A stretch of DNA of 48,777 bases from Bacillota bacterium (GCA_023415235.1 JAEZLP010000050.1:1-48777), one strand, 5' to 3'; positions 17,104 through 25,756 are shown, counted from the stretch's first letter. Numbers and translations: made by a program. The notes: generated by a model from the sequence alone, not told the origin.

Positions 17104-17136
17104 AATAAAAAAGCCAGTAAGCTTCCCTTACTGACT
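17104..17136 (-). terminator. Attenuator of the lysine riboswitch
   Basis: Stem CAGTAAG / CTTACTG (17115-17121 with 17127-17133) followed in the minus-strand RNA by GGC and six U. It sits about 60 bases after the aptamer, as expected for transcription termination when lysine is bound. Confidence 0.82.
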
Positions 17137-17189
17137 CCGATAGTATGGCGTACCCGTTGCAGGCCGTCACAAACTATATTCAATGGTCA

Positions 17190-17355
17190 TTAAGGATAGC
17201 GCGCCTACAATCGTAGACAGTTCCATGGATATTCACCATGGCCCCACCTCAGCTCTCATGCCTGGGAACCGGGTTCGGCGAAGGATACCTCCGATATGAG
17301 TCACTGCCCGCCGGCTCTTCATATCTTCTTTTACTTCGCGACCTCTATCAACATT
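17190..17355 (-). ncRNA. Lysine riboswitch (L box) aptamer
   Basis: Read on the minus strand, the leader begins TGATAGAGGT (17350-17341) and closes with GCGCTATC (17202-17195), the P1 pair of the L box. Between them are GAAGATATGAAGAGCC, CTTCGCCGAAC (the conserved CGCCGAA), GGCATGAGAGCTGAGGTGGGGCC and ACTGTCTACGATTGTAGGCG, in the same order as in the B. subtilis lysC leader. Its position before lysA and the following terminator agree. I identified it by conserved motifs and order; a covariance search was not run. Confidence 0.85.
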
Positions 17356-17364
17356 AATTACTTT

Positions 17365-17393
17365 AGTCTACTGTATATTAAAAAATATTGCAA
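17365..17393 (-). promoter_or_regulatory. Promoter of the lysine operon
   Basis: Minus strand TTGCAA (17393-17388), 17-nt spacer, TAGACT (17370-17365), about 10-15 bases before the aptamer. Confidence 0.7.
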
Positions 17394-17467
17394 GCATTTT
17401 TTTGAAAATATCCTTCAATTCTGTTCAAAATGCTTTCTCAATTGACCATTCTATTCAGAAATTTGAC

Positions 17468-17496
17468 TTGACGAATTCCTGTGTCTGCACTATAGT
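17468..17496 (+). promoter_or_regulatory. Promoter of the M20 deacylase gene
   Basis: TTGACG (17468-17473), 17-nt spacer, TATAGT (17491-17496), 53 bases before the start codon; divergent from the lysine operon promoter 75 bases away. Confidence 0.75.
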
Positions 17497-17548
17497 TTCA
17501 GATAATAAGTTTGGAAATTGTTGTTTTCTCATGCAAAGGAGTCTCCTT

Positions 17549-18685
17549 ATGAAGGATAAGGTTAGAATGTACCGCCGGGAGCTTCACCGCATCCCGGAAC
17601 TGGGATTTGAACTATATAAAACAAAGGCTTATATACTGGAGCAGCTGAAGGGATACGACTGCGAGATCCTCGAGGTCTGCGGGACCGGCGTCTGCGCCTT
17701 CTTTCCATCCAGGGAAAATGATGGAAAAGGCAGTCAGCGCACTGATACCGTCGCCCTGCGGTGCGACATGGACGCGCTCCCTGTCCTTGAGGAAACCGGC
17801 GCCTCCTATCAGTCGGTCCATGAAGGCGTGATGCATGCCTGCGGTCATGACGGACATATGGCCATGCTGCTTTCTGTTGCAGGAGAATTGAACAAAATCA
17901 TTCACTTGCTGTCCCATAACGTACTGCTGATTTTCCAGCCGGCGGAGGAGACAACCGGAGCTGCCGATGCGCTCTGCAAAACCGGCATACTGCAAAAATA
18001 TGGGGTGAAAAGGATTTACGGCTTCCATCTGTGGCCTATGCTGGAAAAAAACGCCGTTGGTTCCAGAGCCAATGAATTTATGGCGAAATCCAGCGAGCTG
18101 GATCTTGTCATCGAAGGGAAAAGCGTCCACTGCGCCGATGCGCCGCAAGGAATCGACGCTCTGGAAATCGGATGCAGGCTGGTCAACGAGCTTTATGCAA
18201 TGGAAAAGCAAGAGCTGCCGGCGGATGAGTACAGGCTGCTGAAGTTTGGCAGGATGGAAAGCGGCAAGGTCAGAAACACCATTTCCGGAAGCACGGTTTT
18301 GGAGGGATCAGTCCGCTGTTTTCATGAGGAAACCGGTGATTATCTCCTCCGGAGGATTCATGAAATTACAGCTCTTTTTGAAAAAAAGCATGGCTGCAGG
18401 ATTTCGATAAAGCGAAGCGACGGCCATCCGGCGGTCCTGAACGATCCGCTGCTCTTTGAGGAAGCGAAGGAGCTTCTTTCCGATTATCGGTTCCATACCT
18501 TTGAAAAGCCTTTTATGCAGGCGGAGGACTTTTCCTGCTATCAAAAGGTTGTTCCCGGTCTGTACCTCTTTCTGGGAACCGGAACCGGAATTCCTCTGCA
18601 CAGCAGCAGCTTCGATTTTGACGAGGAAGTGCTGGAAACCGGCATCGAAATCTACCTGAAGCTGCTGAAGGAGCTTCGTCTCTGA
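17549..18685 (+). CDS. M20D-family amidohydrolase, candidate N-acetyl-diaminopimelate deacetylase
   Basis: Metal-dependent N-acyl-amino-acid deacylase of 378 residues. Motifs: ALRCDMDALPVLEETG (metal-site region), HACGHDGHMAMLLS with the metal-binding Cys and His, IFQPAEE (general base and ligand Glu), GFHLWP, and a dimerisation insert beginning around residue 180 (KSSELDLVIEGKSVHCADAP). The start is set by AAAGGAG seven bases before the ATG; an upstream in-frame ATG at 17402 has no RBS and precedes the promoter. It is transcribed divergently from the lysine operon that contains the acetylase dapH but no deacetylase, so N-acetyl-LL-DAP is a likely substrate (DapL/YkuR role). Other N-acyl or hippurate-type substrates remain possible. 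Confidence 0.87.
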   Translation: MKDKVRMYRRELHRIPELGFELYKTKAYILEQLKGYDCEILEVCGTGVCAFFPSRENDGKGSQRTDTVALRCDMDALPVLEETGASYQSVHEGVMHACGHDGHMAMLLSVAGELNKIIHLLSHNVLLIFQPAEETTGAADALCKTGILQKYGVKRIYGFHLWPMLEKNAVGSRANEFMAKSSELDLVIEGKSVHCADAPQGIDALEIGCRLVNELYAMEKQELPADEYRLLKFGRMESGKVRNTISGSTVLEGSVRCFHEETGDYLLRRIHEITALFEKKHGCRISIKRSDGHPAVLNDPLLFEEAKELLSDYRFHTFEKPFMQAEDFSCYQKVVPGLYLFLGTGTGIPLHSSSFDFDEEVLETGIEIYLKLLKELRL

Positions 18686-18772
18686 TTGACATCAGCGATT
18701 ACCGGTACGGGAAATGTGGCATCTGTACTTGCTGTGGAATATTATGATTATCATCACAGAAGGAGAACTGCC

Positions 18773-19939
18773 ATGTTTCATAAAATGAGCTTTAATCCAC
18801 AGTGCATCACCACTGGTCAAATGAATATGATTTTCAATGCCAGGATCATCTGGAGAAGACTCACAACCTGGACCAGAACCTATTATCTCAGCAGATATTC
18901 CGGGTTGGGAGATGCGCAGGAGCTGTTCGGTCGCATCTATGTGGAGGCTCTTGATTTCGGAGATATGCTGCAGATTGCTTTCGGCCGTGAGACCTCAAAC
19001 ACATTTACGCAACTGATCAATCAATTTTCTATCATCCTGAGGGATCTGATTACCTCACATATTGAAGGAGATCAGGAAGCGGTCGCGGAGAATGTCAATC
19101 GGCTGTACCGCAATGCGGATGAAATCGCAGCGTTTATGGCATCGATCAATCCGTACTGGAAGGAAGCGGAATGGAGGGATTTTTTCAGAGGCAGCGTCCA
19201 GTCTCTCCTGGAAGAAATCAACTCATTTACTTCAGGGGAATACCAGCTGGATATCGAAATCATCGACCGGGTATCAAATCTTACCGGAGATATGGGCGAG
19301 GCTTTCGCCCAGGGGCTGTTTGAGTATCTCACGGCAGGCCTGCAATGTGGCTTGGCCGAGAGCGGACAGGGTCAGTGCTTCACCATAGAACAGGTGAATG
19401 CGATCTATGATATTCGGACGTTCTGGTTTGAACTTGTCTCCTGGACCAGAGCCTACATGGGAAGCAGATATTTCGGAGTACTCGACCCAGACGAGGTATT
19501 CGCCCGCTTAAGACAGGTTCCCGTCGATTATGTCAACAGGCTGATCCAGGTCTTTGGCCCTTCCCCCTACGCGGATGAGCTACTTTATGAGCTGAATATT
19601 TATTTGGATTTGCTTAGTCAGTTGATCACCGCCCAAATTGAAAACAATCAGGAGGAAATCGACCGGATCACCCGTCTGCTGTATCAGAACGCCGTAAACA
19701 GAGTGCGCCTGATATCCACCATCAACCCCTTCTACAGCGAAGAGGAATGGAGACGCAGGCTGTTCAGCAATCTCCGGGATACGATCAACGAATCCATTAC
19801 CTTCCTGACCAAGGACTTCGCCAGAAATCTTGATATCTACAGCACTCTGCTCGCTTTGGCCGAGAGCGCCAGCGATTACTTTGCGCAAGGGATCATCAAC
19901 TATATCAATGCCAATCGGAACGTCCCGGAACAGGAGTAA
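18773..19939 (+). CDS. Uncharacterised protein of two tandem copies of one helical domain
   Basis: No function is recognised. The 388-residue protein has no signal peptide or membrane segment. Residues about 11-187 and 202-380 are clearly two copies of one domain: WTRTYYLSRYSGLGD matches WTRAYMGSRYFGVLD, LITSHIEGDQEAV matches LITAQIENNQEEI, MASINPYWKEAEW matches ISTINPFYSEEEW, and FAQGLFEYLTA matches FAQGIINYINA. The pattern WTR...NADxIAxF(L/M)xxINPxW recalls a widespread Firmicutes single-domain protein of unknown function; that link is from memory. AGGAG lies seven bases before the ATG at 18773, which fixes the start; it follows the deacylase by 87 bases and may share its transcript. The second copy has lost the IAAF part of the NADEIAAF motif. 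Confidence 0.75.
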   Translation: MFHKMSFNPQCITTGQMNMIFNARIIWRRLTTWTRTYYLSRYSGLGDAQELFGRIYVEALDFGDMLQIAFGRETSNTFTQLINQFSIILRDLITSHIEGDQEAVAENVNRLYRNADEIAAFMASINPYWKEAEWRDFFRGSVQSLLEEINSFTSGEYQLDIEIIDRVSNLTGDMGEAFAQGLFEYLTAGLQCGLAESGQGQCFTIEQVNAIYDIRTFWFELVSWTRAYMGSRYFGVLDPDEVFARLRQVPVDYVNRLIQVFGPSPYADELLYELNIYLDLLSQLITAQIENNQEEIDRITRLLYQNAVNRVRLISTINPFYSEEEWRRRLFSNLRDTINESITFLTKDFARNLDIYSTLLALAESASDYFAQGIINYINANRNVPEQE

Positions 19940-19955
19940 AAAATAAAATCCGTCG

Positions 19956-19974
19956 ATATCGCTTTCAGCGATAT
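19956..19974 (+). other. Hairpin after the duplicated-domain gene
   Basis: ATATCGC (19956-19962) and GCGATAT (19968-19974) with a 5-nt loop, 17 bases after the stop codon. No U-tract follows, so termination activity is doubtful. Confidence 0.4.
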
Positions 19975-19983
19975 AGCCTACAT

Positions 19984-20028
19984 ATGAAAAAAAGGCTATG
20001 CTTGACCCAGGTCATACATAGCCTTTCT
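19984..20028 (-). terminator. Terminator of the ftsE-ctpA operon, probably bidirectional
   Basis: Arms AAAGGCTATG (19991-20000) and CATAGCCTTT (20017-20026); seven U follow in the minus-strand RNA. On the plus strand only TTTCTC follows, giving weaker termination of the converging gene. Confidence 0.8.
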
Positions 20029-20046
20029 CAATATTGGGATTCGTAT

Positions 20047-21228
20047 TTACTGCAACAGCTCGATTGCCTTATCCAGCTGCTCATCCTTGTCATCTTCCGC
20101 AGAATCCTCCAGTTCTACATCCGGTTTGATTCCCACCTCATGGATTACATTGCCATCCGGAGAAAAATACTGCATAATGGTCAGCTTCAGCGCGTCTCCG
20201 CTGGAAAGCTGTTCCACGCTCTGGATGATCCCCTTTCCGTAGGTCGTGGTTCCCACAAGCTTGCCCGCCTTATGATCCTTCACCGCTCCCACAAGAATTT
20301 CAGAAGAACTGGCAGTACCCCCGTTGATCAGGATCACGTAAGGCAGTTCTGTCCTCCCGGCTTCCGATCGGTAGAATTCCTTATGTCCCTTTCTGTCCTC
20401 GGTATACGTCACGACGCCTTCATCAAGCAGCTGGTCGGCAATCTTTATGCTGGATTCCACCAACCCTCCTCCATTGTCTCTTAAATCGATGATCAGTCCC
20501 TTGACCTGTTTCACTTCCATATCCCGAAGATGCTGTTTGAAATCCTCGGCAGTCTTCTCTTCAAAGGAGCTGATCCGAATGTAGCCGATATTTCCATCCA
20601 AAATTTCAGACCGGACGGATTGCATCACGATATTGGCCCGGGTAATGCTGAACTCCAGTTCCTCGTTCCCGCGAAGAATCACAAGGTCGACCTTGGTGCC
20701 GGGTTTCCCCCGCATGGCGGCCACGGCCTGGTCGATACTGCTTCCATCATAGGCTTTCCCGGCAACGCTGAGTATTTTATCACCCGACTTGACCCCCACT
20801 GCCTCCGCAGGGGACCCGTCGATGGGCGCCACCACATTGATCAAACCGGTATCATCGGGAGCGATGGTTACGCCGATCCCCTGATATTCCCCGGTGGTGG
20901 AAATCATAATTTCGTTGTATTCTTCTTCGGTCAGGTATGCCGAGTATGGATCACCGATCCCCCAGAACAGGCCCTTGTACATGCCTTTCATCAACTGTTC
21001 GTCATCAACAGGAATATAGTATTTTTCCTGTATGTACTTCTCCAGTTCAGCCAGCCTGCCGTATTTCTCCTTCATCAGTTTATAATTCTCATATTCATCA
21101 CTGGTGATCGCCATATAGCCCCCCGAAGCGTAGCCCACAAAAAAGACCGCTCCTCCCGTGACCAGTGCGCCGATCAGCACTGCAACGACGATGACAAAGA
21201 CAAAATTGCGTTTTTTTATCATAAACAT
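20047..21228 (-). CDS. ctpA: S41 family C-terminal processing peptidase
   Basis: Membrane-anchored serine protease of 393 residues acting outside the membrane. Layout: short cytoplasmic MIKKRN, one TM helix (FVFVIVVAVLIGALVTGGAV), helical N-terminal part, PDZ domain around residues 120-190 (YQGIGVTI, SPAEAVGVKSGDKILSVAG), and the catalytic core with the nucleophile Ser in GGTASSSEILVGAVKDH and the general-base Lys in TTTYGKGIIQ. The ATG at 21228 has GGAGGA seven bases upstream; a GTG at 21246 sits before that site. It ends the ftsE-ftsX-M23-recJ operon, which suggests it may process or degrade envelope hydrolases, by analogy with CtpA/Prc systems; the substrate is not shown here. Confidence 0.9.
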   Translation of the reverse strand: MFMIKKRNFVFVIVVAVLIGALVTGGAVFFVGYASGGYMAITSDEYENYKLMKEKYGRLAELEKYIQEKYYIPVDDEQLMKGMYKGLFWGIGDPYSAYLTEEEYNEIMISTTGEYQGIGVTIAPDDTGLINVVAPIDGSPAEAVGVKSGDKILSVAGKAYDGSSIDQAVAAMRGKPGTKVDLVILRGNEELEFSITRANIVMQSVRSEILDGNIGYIRISSFEEKTAEDFKQHLRDMEVKQVKGLIIDLRDNGGGLVESSIKIADQLLDEGVVTYTEDRKGHKEFYRSEAGRTELPYVILINGGTASSSEILVGAVKDHKAGKLVGTTTYGKGIIQSVEQLSSGDALKLTIMQYFSPDGNVIHEVGIKPDVELEDSAEDDKDEQLDKAIELLQ

Positions 21229-21257
21229 AAAAACGTCCTCCAACACTAAGCCTTATT

Positions 21258-22901
21258 TTACCATGTGATTTCCTTTAATACAAACTGAATTTTGGAACCC
21301 CCGTTCCACACGTTGATGTCCGGATATCCGGCCAAATCCATGGGTTCCCCGGAAAGCAGCCGATCACTGTAATCCTGGGCTTTCTGAAACAGCACACAGG
21401 CAACTCCCCTTCCGCCTTCCCCTTTGCCAGAAAAACGGACGTGCTGCTTGTTGGGCCCCATGAAGCTCACTCCTGAAGCCTGAACTCCCTTGATCTGGAA
21501 CAGCGGTCTCTCGTTTCCGCAGCCAAAGGGTGCCAGCTTCTCCAGTTCCATCGCCAGGCTCATATCGACGGCGCCTTCCTCGATGACGAGGTCGATAGGC
21601 AGGCTGGAGTCGAATAGACCGGTATTTTCCTGGTACAACGCCTCCAGATCACGGTTTAAACGGGACCTCAGCTCCGTCAGGTTGCCGCTTTCCATAAGAA
21701 AACCGCAGGCGCCGGAATGTCCGCCGAATTTTAAAAACAGCTCGTCATGTTTCTTCAGCAGATCATAAAGATTCAAGTTGTTTATGCTGCGCCCGGTGCC
21801 TTTCAGACAGCCCACCCCGGATTCCGTTACAATGATAACAGGCTTGCCGAATTCATCCTTGATCTTTCCGGCCACAATACCTGCGATCCCTTCATGGATT
21901 CCATCGGGCGCGATCACATAAAACAAATCCCTTTGCAGCTCCGAAGCGATGACCTCCTTGCATTTCAGGAAGGCCTCCTCCTGCACTCTTTTTCGTTCCC
22001 TGTTGTTTTCAAGCAGAACCGCAGCGTGGCTTGCGATCTTCGTTTCATCCTTTGAAGTCAGAAGCTCCACCCCGATTTTTGCATCCAGCAGTCTTCCCGC
22101 AGCATTCAAGTGTGGTACTATAATATATGCGATATTTTCCGATTTTATTTTACCCGATGTAAGACCCACCGCATCAATCAGGCGGTTCAGCCCAGGTCTT
22201 TTTTTCGAATTAATGATTTTTAATCCGTACTTTGTCAGGGTTCTGTTTTCATCTACCAGAGGGACGATATCCCCGATGGTTCCAATTGCCACAAGATCCA
22301 GAACACCGTTGAGAATGGCTTTCGGCAAACCTGCTTTTCTCTGAATCCCCTGGGCCAGCTTGAAGGCGACACCGCAGCCTGCAAGGAGCTTGAAAGGATA
22401 GGCGCAGCCTTCCTGTTTCGGATTGATCAGAAGGCAGTCTGCCGGTCTTTCATTGATGTTATGATGATCGGTTACGATAAAATCTATACCGATGCTTTTT
22501 CCGTATTCCACTTCTTCATAGGAAACGCTGCCGCAGTCCACGGTCAGGATCAGATCCGCGCCCTGCTCCTTGATCAGCTCAATGGCTTCCTTGTTCAGGC
22601 CATAGCCTTCATCAAAACGGGAAGGGATGTAATAGGTCAGGTTGTCCGTAAGATGAGACAGGATCTCAAGGAGAAGGCTGACGGACGTCACTCCGTCTGC
22701 GTCATAATCGCCATAGATGCAGATCCTTCGGTGGTCTTTGATGGCAGACAATAGGAAATCCACCCCTGCTTCCAGATTTTTCAGCAGGAATGGATCATAG
22801 GTCAAATTGGGTTTTTCTGATAAAAATTCGAGGATATCTGCTTCCTCCGCAATACCCCGTTTCTTCAGAATCTCGCGGATAATTGGATGGATCCCGTTCA
22901 T
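21258..22901 (-). CDS. recJ: Single-stranded-DNA-specific exonuclease RecJ
   Basis: 5'-3' exonuclease of DNA repair, 547 residues. DHH-family motifs: IYGDYDADGVTS (motif I), LILTVDCGS (motif II), FIVTDHHNINERPAD (motif III, DHH), and GRLLDAKIGVELL; the DHHA1 part has KFGGHSGACGF, where GGHxxAAG is usual (Cys replaces Ala). The C-terminal OB fold includes GPNKQHVRFSGKG. The ATG at 22901 lies one base after the stop of the M23 gene; an ORF extension upstream lies inside that gene. It is short compared with 560-790 residue homologues but has all core motifs. Confidence 0.92.
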   Translation of the reverse strand: MNGIHPIIREILKKRGIAEEADILEFLSEKPNLTYDPFLLKNLEAGVDFLLSAIKDHRRICIYGDYDADGVTSVSLLLEILSHLTDNLTYYIPSRFDEGYGLNKEAIELIKEQGADLILTVDCGSVSYEEVEYGKSIGIDFIVTDHHNINERPADCLLINPKQEGCAYPFKLLAGCGVAFKLAQGIQRKAGLPKAILNGVLDLVAIGTIGDIVPLVDENRTLTKYGLKIINSKKRPGLNRLIDAVGLTSGKIKSENIAYIIVPHLNAAGRLLDAKIGVELLTSKDETKIASHAAVLLENNRERKRVQEEAFLKCKEVIASELQRDLFYVIAPDGIHEGIAGIVAGKIKDEFGKPVIIVTESGVGCLKGTGRSINNLNLYDLLKKHDELFLKFGGHSGACGFLMESGNLTELRSRLNRDLEALYQENTGLFDSSLPIDLVIEEGAVDMSLAMELEKLAPFGCGNERPLFQIKGVQASGVSFMGPNKQHVRFSGKGEGGRGVACVLFQKAQDYSDRLLSGEPMDLAGYPDINVWNGGSKIQFVLKEITW

Positions 22902-22902
22902 A

Positions 22903-24018
22903 TTACAACCAGTTCCTTGGATTCTGATACTGTCCGTTGACACGGACTTCAAAGTGAATATGAGGTCCGGTGGAATTTCCCGTTGAACCAACCAAGGCGA
23001 TGGTTTGTCCTCTGGCTACCACGTCTCCGGTGCTGACCAGCAGTTTGCTGTTATGGGCGTAAAGTGTCACAATCCCGCCCCCGTGATCGATCATGACAAG
23101 ATTTCCGTAACTGTTGTTCCAGCCGGCTTTGATCACGGTGCCGCTGTTCGCTGCCAGAACCTTGGTTCCGGAAGCCGCGCCGATATCCAATCCGGTATGC
23201 AGTTTATTAACCTTCAGAATCGGATGAATCCGGTTTCCAAATTCCGAGGTGACCCTTGTACTGCTGGCGGAAGGCCATGCAAAGGTTCCGCCGGCATAGG
23301 CCTGATCTCCCTGCAGTCTTTTAATCTCCTCCACCAACCGGTTGGCTTCCTCGTTCAATGCGTCGATTTCAGCCTCCAAGGCTGCGTTGTCCTTTGCAAC
23401 CTGGGATTTCAAGCTTGCCACTTGTCCCCGGGAAGCCTGCAGATTGGCCTGCTTGTTCGCTTCCTGCTGCTTTGCCGACTCCAGCTGGGCGCACAGGGTT
23501 TCCAGCTGCTTTTTCTGCGCTTCGATCTTATTGTGCTGTTCCTCCATGGTCTTTAAAATCTCAACGTCGTTGTCGAAGATCCTCTGGACCATATCCATAT
23601 TGCTCATGAAGTCGGTGATGTCCTCAGAGCCGAGAAGAATCTGGATCAGTCCCACATCTCCGTTTTTATACATGGCTCTCAGCCGTTTCTGAAGATCTGC
23701 GTTCTGGGTTTCCATTTCCCGCTCTACTGCGGCAAGATTTGCCCGGACTATCGAGATCTGCTGTTCGGTTTTGTTGATATCGCCCTTCAGCCCGGCGATT
23801 TCCTTTTCCGTGGCATTGATCTGGGCTTCCAGCTGCTTGATTTGACTGCTCAGCTGTTTTTCTTTCTTTTTGCCTTCATTGAGCTGTGACTGCGTTTGAT
23901 TAATCTGTTGATGAATATTGTTCAGTTCCTCCTGCTCGTTTCCCGCATAAGCAGACCCGACTGCAATCATTGTGACCAGCAATGCGGATATGAAAACATA
24001 AGAAACAACCCTCTTCAC
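22903..24018 (-). CDS. Coiled-coil M23 peptidoglycan endopeptidase (FtsEX partner type)
   Basis: Exported hydrolase of 371 residues. A signal peptide (KRVVSYVFISALLVTMIAVGSAYAG) is followed by a long heptad-rich coiled coil (about residues 28-240; Gln/Lys/Glu-rich) and a LytM/M23 domain (about 265-365) with LHTGLDIGAASGT (first zinc His and Asp) and HIHFEVRVNG (second zinc pair). This is the EnvC/PcsB-like arrangement in which the coiled coil docks onto FtsX and ATP hydrolysis by FtsE releases the active site. It starts 24 bases after ftsX in the same operon, strongly supporting that pairing. It probably cleaves peptide cross-links during growth or division. Confidence 0.9.
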   Translation of the reverse strand: MKRVVSYVFISALLVTMIAVGSAYAGNEQEELNNIHQQINQTQSQLNEGKKKEKQLSSQIKQLEAQINATEKEIAGLKGDINKTEQQISIVRANLAAVEREMETQNADLQKRLRAMYKNGDVGLIQILLGSEDITDFMSNMDMVQRIFDNDVEILKTMEEQHNKIEAQKKQLETLCAQLESAKQQEANKQANLQASRGQVASLKSQVAKDNAALEAEIDALNEEANRLVEEIKRLQGDQAYAGGTFAWPSASSTRVTSEFGNRIHPILKVNKLHTGLDIGAASGTKVLAANSGTVIKAGWNNSYGNLVMIDHGGGIVTLYAHNSKLLVSTGDVVARGQTIALVGSTGNSTGPHIHFEVRVNGQYQNPRNWL

Positions 24019-24042
24019 TATGTACTCCCCCTTATCCCTCTT

Positions 24043-24936
24043 TTACGTGTCTAAAAATCTTCTCATCGATATAATACTGCCGCAGGCACCGATGCTGATA
24101 CCAAGCGCCAGAAATATCCATACTAGATGGGTGACCAGGAACGCTCCCGACACCATAGTCGTTGAAAGAATGACAAGAATCTGCGGGCCGATCAGTTCGG
24201 AAATCTTATAGTATAAGAATGTGATCACTCCTACCGAAATCAGCGCGGAAAGAATCCCGATCAGGATTCCTTCGATTAAAAACGGTCCGCGGATAAACCA
24301 GTTGGTCGCGCCCACATATTTCATGATGCTGATTTCCCGTTCTCTGGCCAGTACGGTCAGCTTGATGGTATTGGATACCACCACGACGGAAATGATCACC
24401 AGAAACAGAATCACGATCATGGCTCCGATCTGGATGAGCCCTGTGATCCGGATCAGTTCATCCACCGTGTCTTTATAATATTTGATATCCTCGATTCCCT
24501 GGAAGGTTTTTACCTTTGCCGCTACCGCATCCGCAGCCTCCAGTCTGGTTACCTTGATCAGCAGGGAATTGGGCAAAGGATTGGTTTCCAGCCCGTCGAG
24601 CAAATAGGCGTTATCGCCCCACTTGACTCGCCATTTTGCCATGGCTTCTTCATTGGACAGGTAGGTCGCCTCCTTGACTCCCTCGGTGACGGAAAGCTCC
24701 GTGAGCATGGCGGAGGCTTCCTCAAAGGTGGTGGTGTCCAGTAGATATACCTGAATGGTATCGAACTGCTTCTTGGCAGTCTCGGAAACCATATTGATGT
24801 TGACAACCAGAATAAAGAACAATCCCAGAATTAAAAGCATCGCTGTGATGGAAAACATTGAGGCAATGCTCATCGCCCTGTTTCGAAAAACCTGTTTGAA
24901 TGCCTGCTTTATGGCATAGATCCAACTATTTATCAT
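24043..24936 (-). CDS. ftsX: Cell division ABC permease FtsX
   Basis: Membrane subunit of FtsEX, 297 residues. Begins MINSWIYAIKQAFKQVFRNRAMSIAS, the usual FtsX cytoplasmic start, then TM1 (about 22-45), a large extracellular loop (about 46-165; ending TVDELIRITG), and three further TM helices with IKLTVLAREREISIMKYVGATNWFIRGPFLIEG, the FtsX/MacB signature. The start at 24936 overlaps the ftsE end by 11 bases, the common arrangement; the ORF could be extended upstream but only into ftsE. The extracellular loop is the expected contact for the M23 hydrolase encoded next. Confidence 0.93.
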   Translation of the reverse strand: MINSWIYAIKQAFKQVFRNRAMSIASMFSITAMLLILGLFFILVVNINMVSETAKKQFDTIQVYLLDTTTFEEASAMLTELSVTEGVKEATYLSNEEAMAKWRVKWGDNAYLLDGLETNPLPNSLLIKVTRLEAADAVAAKVKTFQGIEDIKYYKDTVDELIRITGLIQIGAMIVILFLVIISVVVVSNTIKLTVLAREREISIMKYVGATNWFIRGPFLIEGILIGILSALISVGVITFLYYKISELIGPQILVILSTTMVSGAFLVTHLVWIFLALGISIGACGSIISMRRFLDT

Positions 24937-25666
24937 GGCTGTTGAATACACCTCCCGAGTACAACGAAGTAAGCAATCTCTCATCTTCGTATGCCCCGTA
25001 GCTTCCGCTGGCATCATCACGTACAATACGTCCTTTGTCGATGGCGATTACGCGCTTCCCCATTCTGTCTACGATATCCTTGGCATGGGTAACCATCAGG
25101 ATCGTCGTCCCACGAAGATTGATCTGTTCCAGAAGCCTCATAATTTCCCAAGCAGTGTCCGGGTCAAGATTTCCGGTAGGCTCATCCGCAATCAGTACGG
25201 TGGGATTGTTTACGATTGCACGGGCGATGGCTACCCTCTGCTGTTCGCCGGCAGAAAGTTCATGAGGATATTTGCTTGCTTTTGAGCTGATTCCAACCAG
25301 GCTGAGTACCTGGGGCACCTGCCTGCGGATGGAACGCTGGCTCATATGTATAATTTCCATGGCAAAGGCTACGTTTTCGAAGACCGTTTTCTTCGGCAAA
25401 AGCCTGAAATCCTGAAATACAATGCCTGTGCTTCTTCTGAGCTTTGGTATTTCACGGTTGGAAAGCTTGGTGATTTCCATCCCGTTGAGCTTGATGCTCC
25501 CCTTGTCCGCATCAATTTCTTTCAAGATGAGCTTGATAAAGGTGGATTTCCCCGCTCCGCTTGGACCGACGAGAAAGCAGAAATCGCCTTTATTGATTCT
25601 GATATTCACATCCTGTATGCCGATATTGGTTCCGTAGGACTTTGTAACATTGTCAAAAACTATCAT
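24926..25666 (-). CDS. ftsE: Cell division ABC ATPase FtsE
   Basis: Cytoplasmic ATPase of FtsEX, 246 residues. Walker A GPSGAGKST (about residues 35-43), Q-loop FQDFRLLP, signature LSAGEQQRVAIARAI, Walker B VLIADEPTGNLDP and H-loop TILMVTHAKD are all intact. FtsE usually has about 220-230 residues; here a short C-terminal tail is added (GSYGAYEDERLLTSLYSGG). It is first in its operon. The signature reads LSAGE rather than LSGGE, a variation common in FtsE-type proteins. Confidence 0.94.
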   Translation of the reverse strand: MIVFDNVTKSYGTNIGIQDVNIRINKGDFCFLVGPSGAGKSTFIKLILKEIDADKGSIKLNGMEITKLSNREIPKLRRSTGIVFQDFRLLPKKTVFENVAFAMEIIHMSQRSIRRQVPQVLSLVGISSKASKYPHELSAGEQQRVAIARAIVNNPTVLIADEPTGNLDPDTAWEIMRLLEQINLRGTTILMVTHAKDIVDRMGKRVIAIDKGRIVRDDASGSYGAYEDERLLTSLYSGGVFNSHDK

Positions 25667-25756
25667 TGTTTGAGTCCTTTCCTGTTTTATGGTTACCCTG
25701 CCTGCAGGAATTCTGCAAGGCGCGGGCGTTACTACAAATTAATACACAAACCTACA

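Noticed and set aside
17402..17548. 49-codon N-terminal extension of the M20 gene
   Set aside because: It spans the gene's own promoter and has no RBS; the clear RBS is before ATG 17549.
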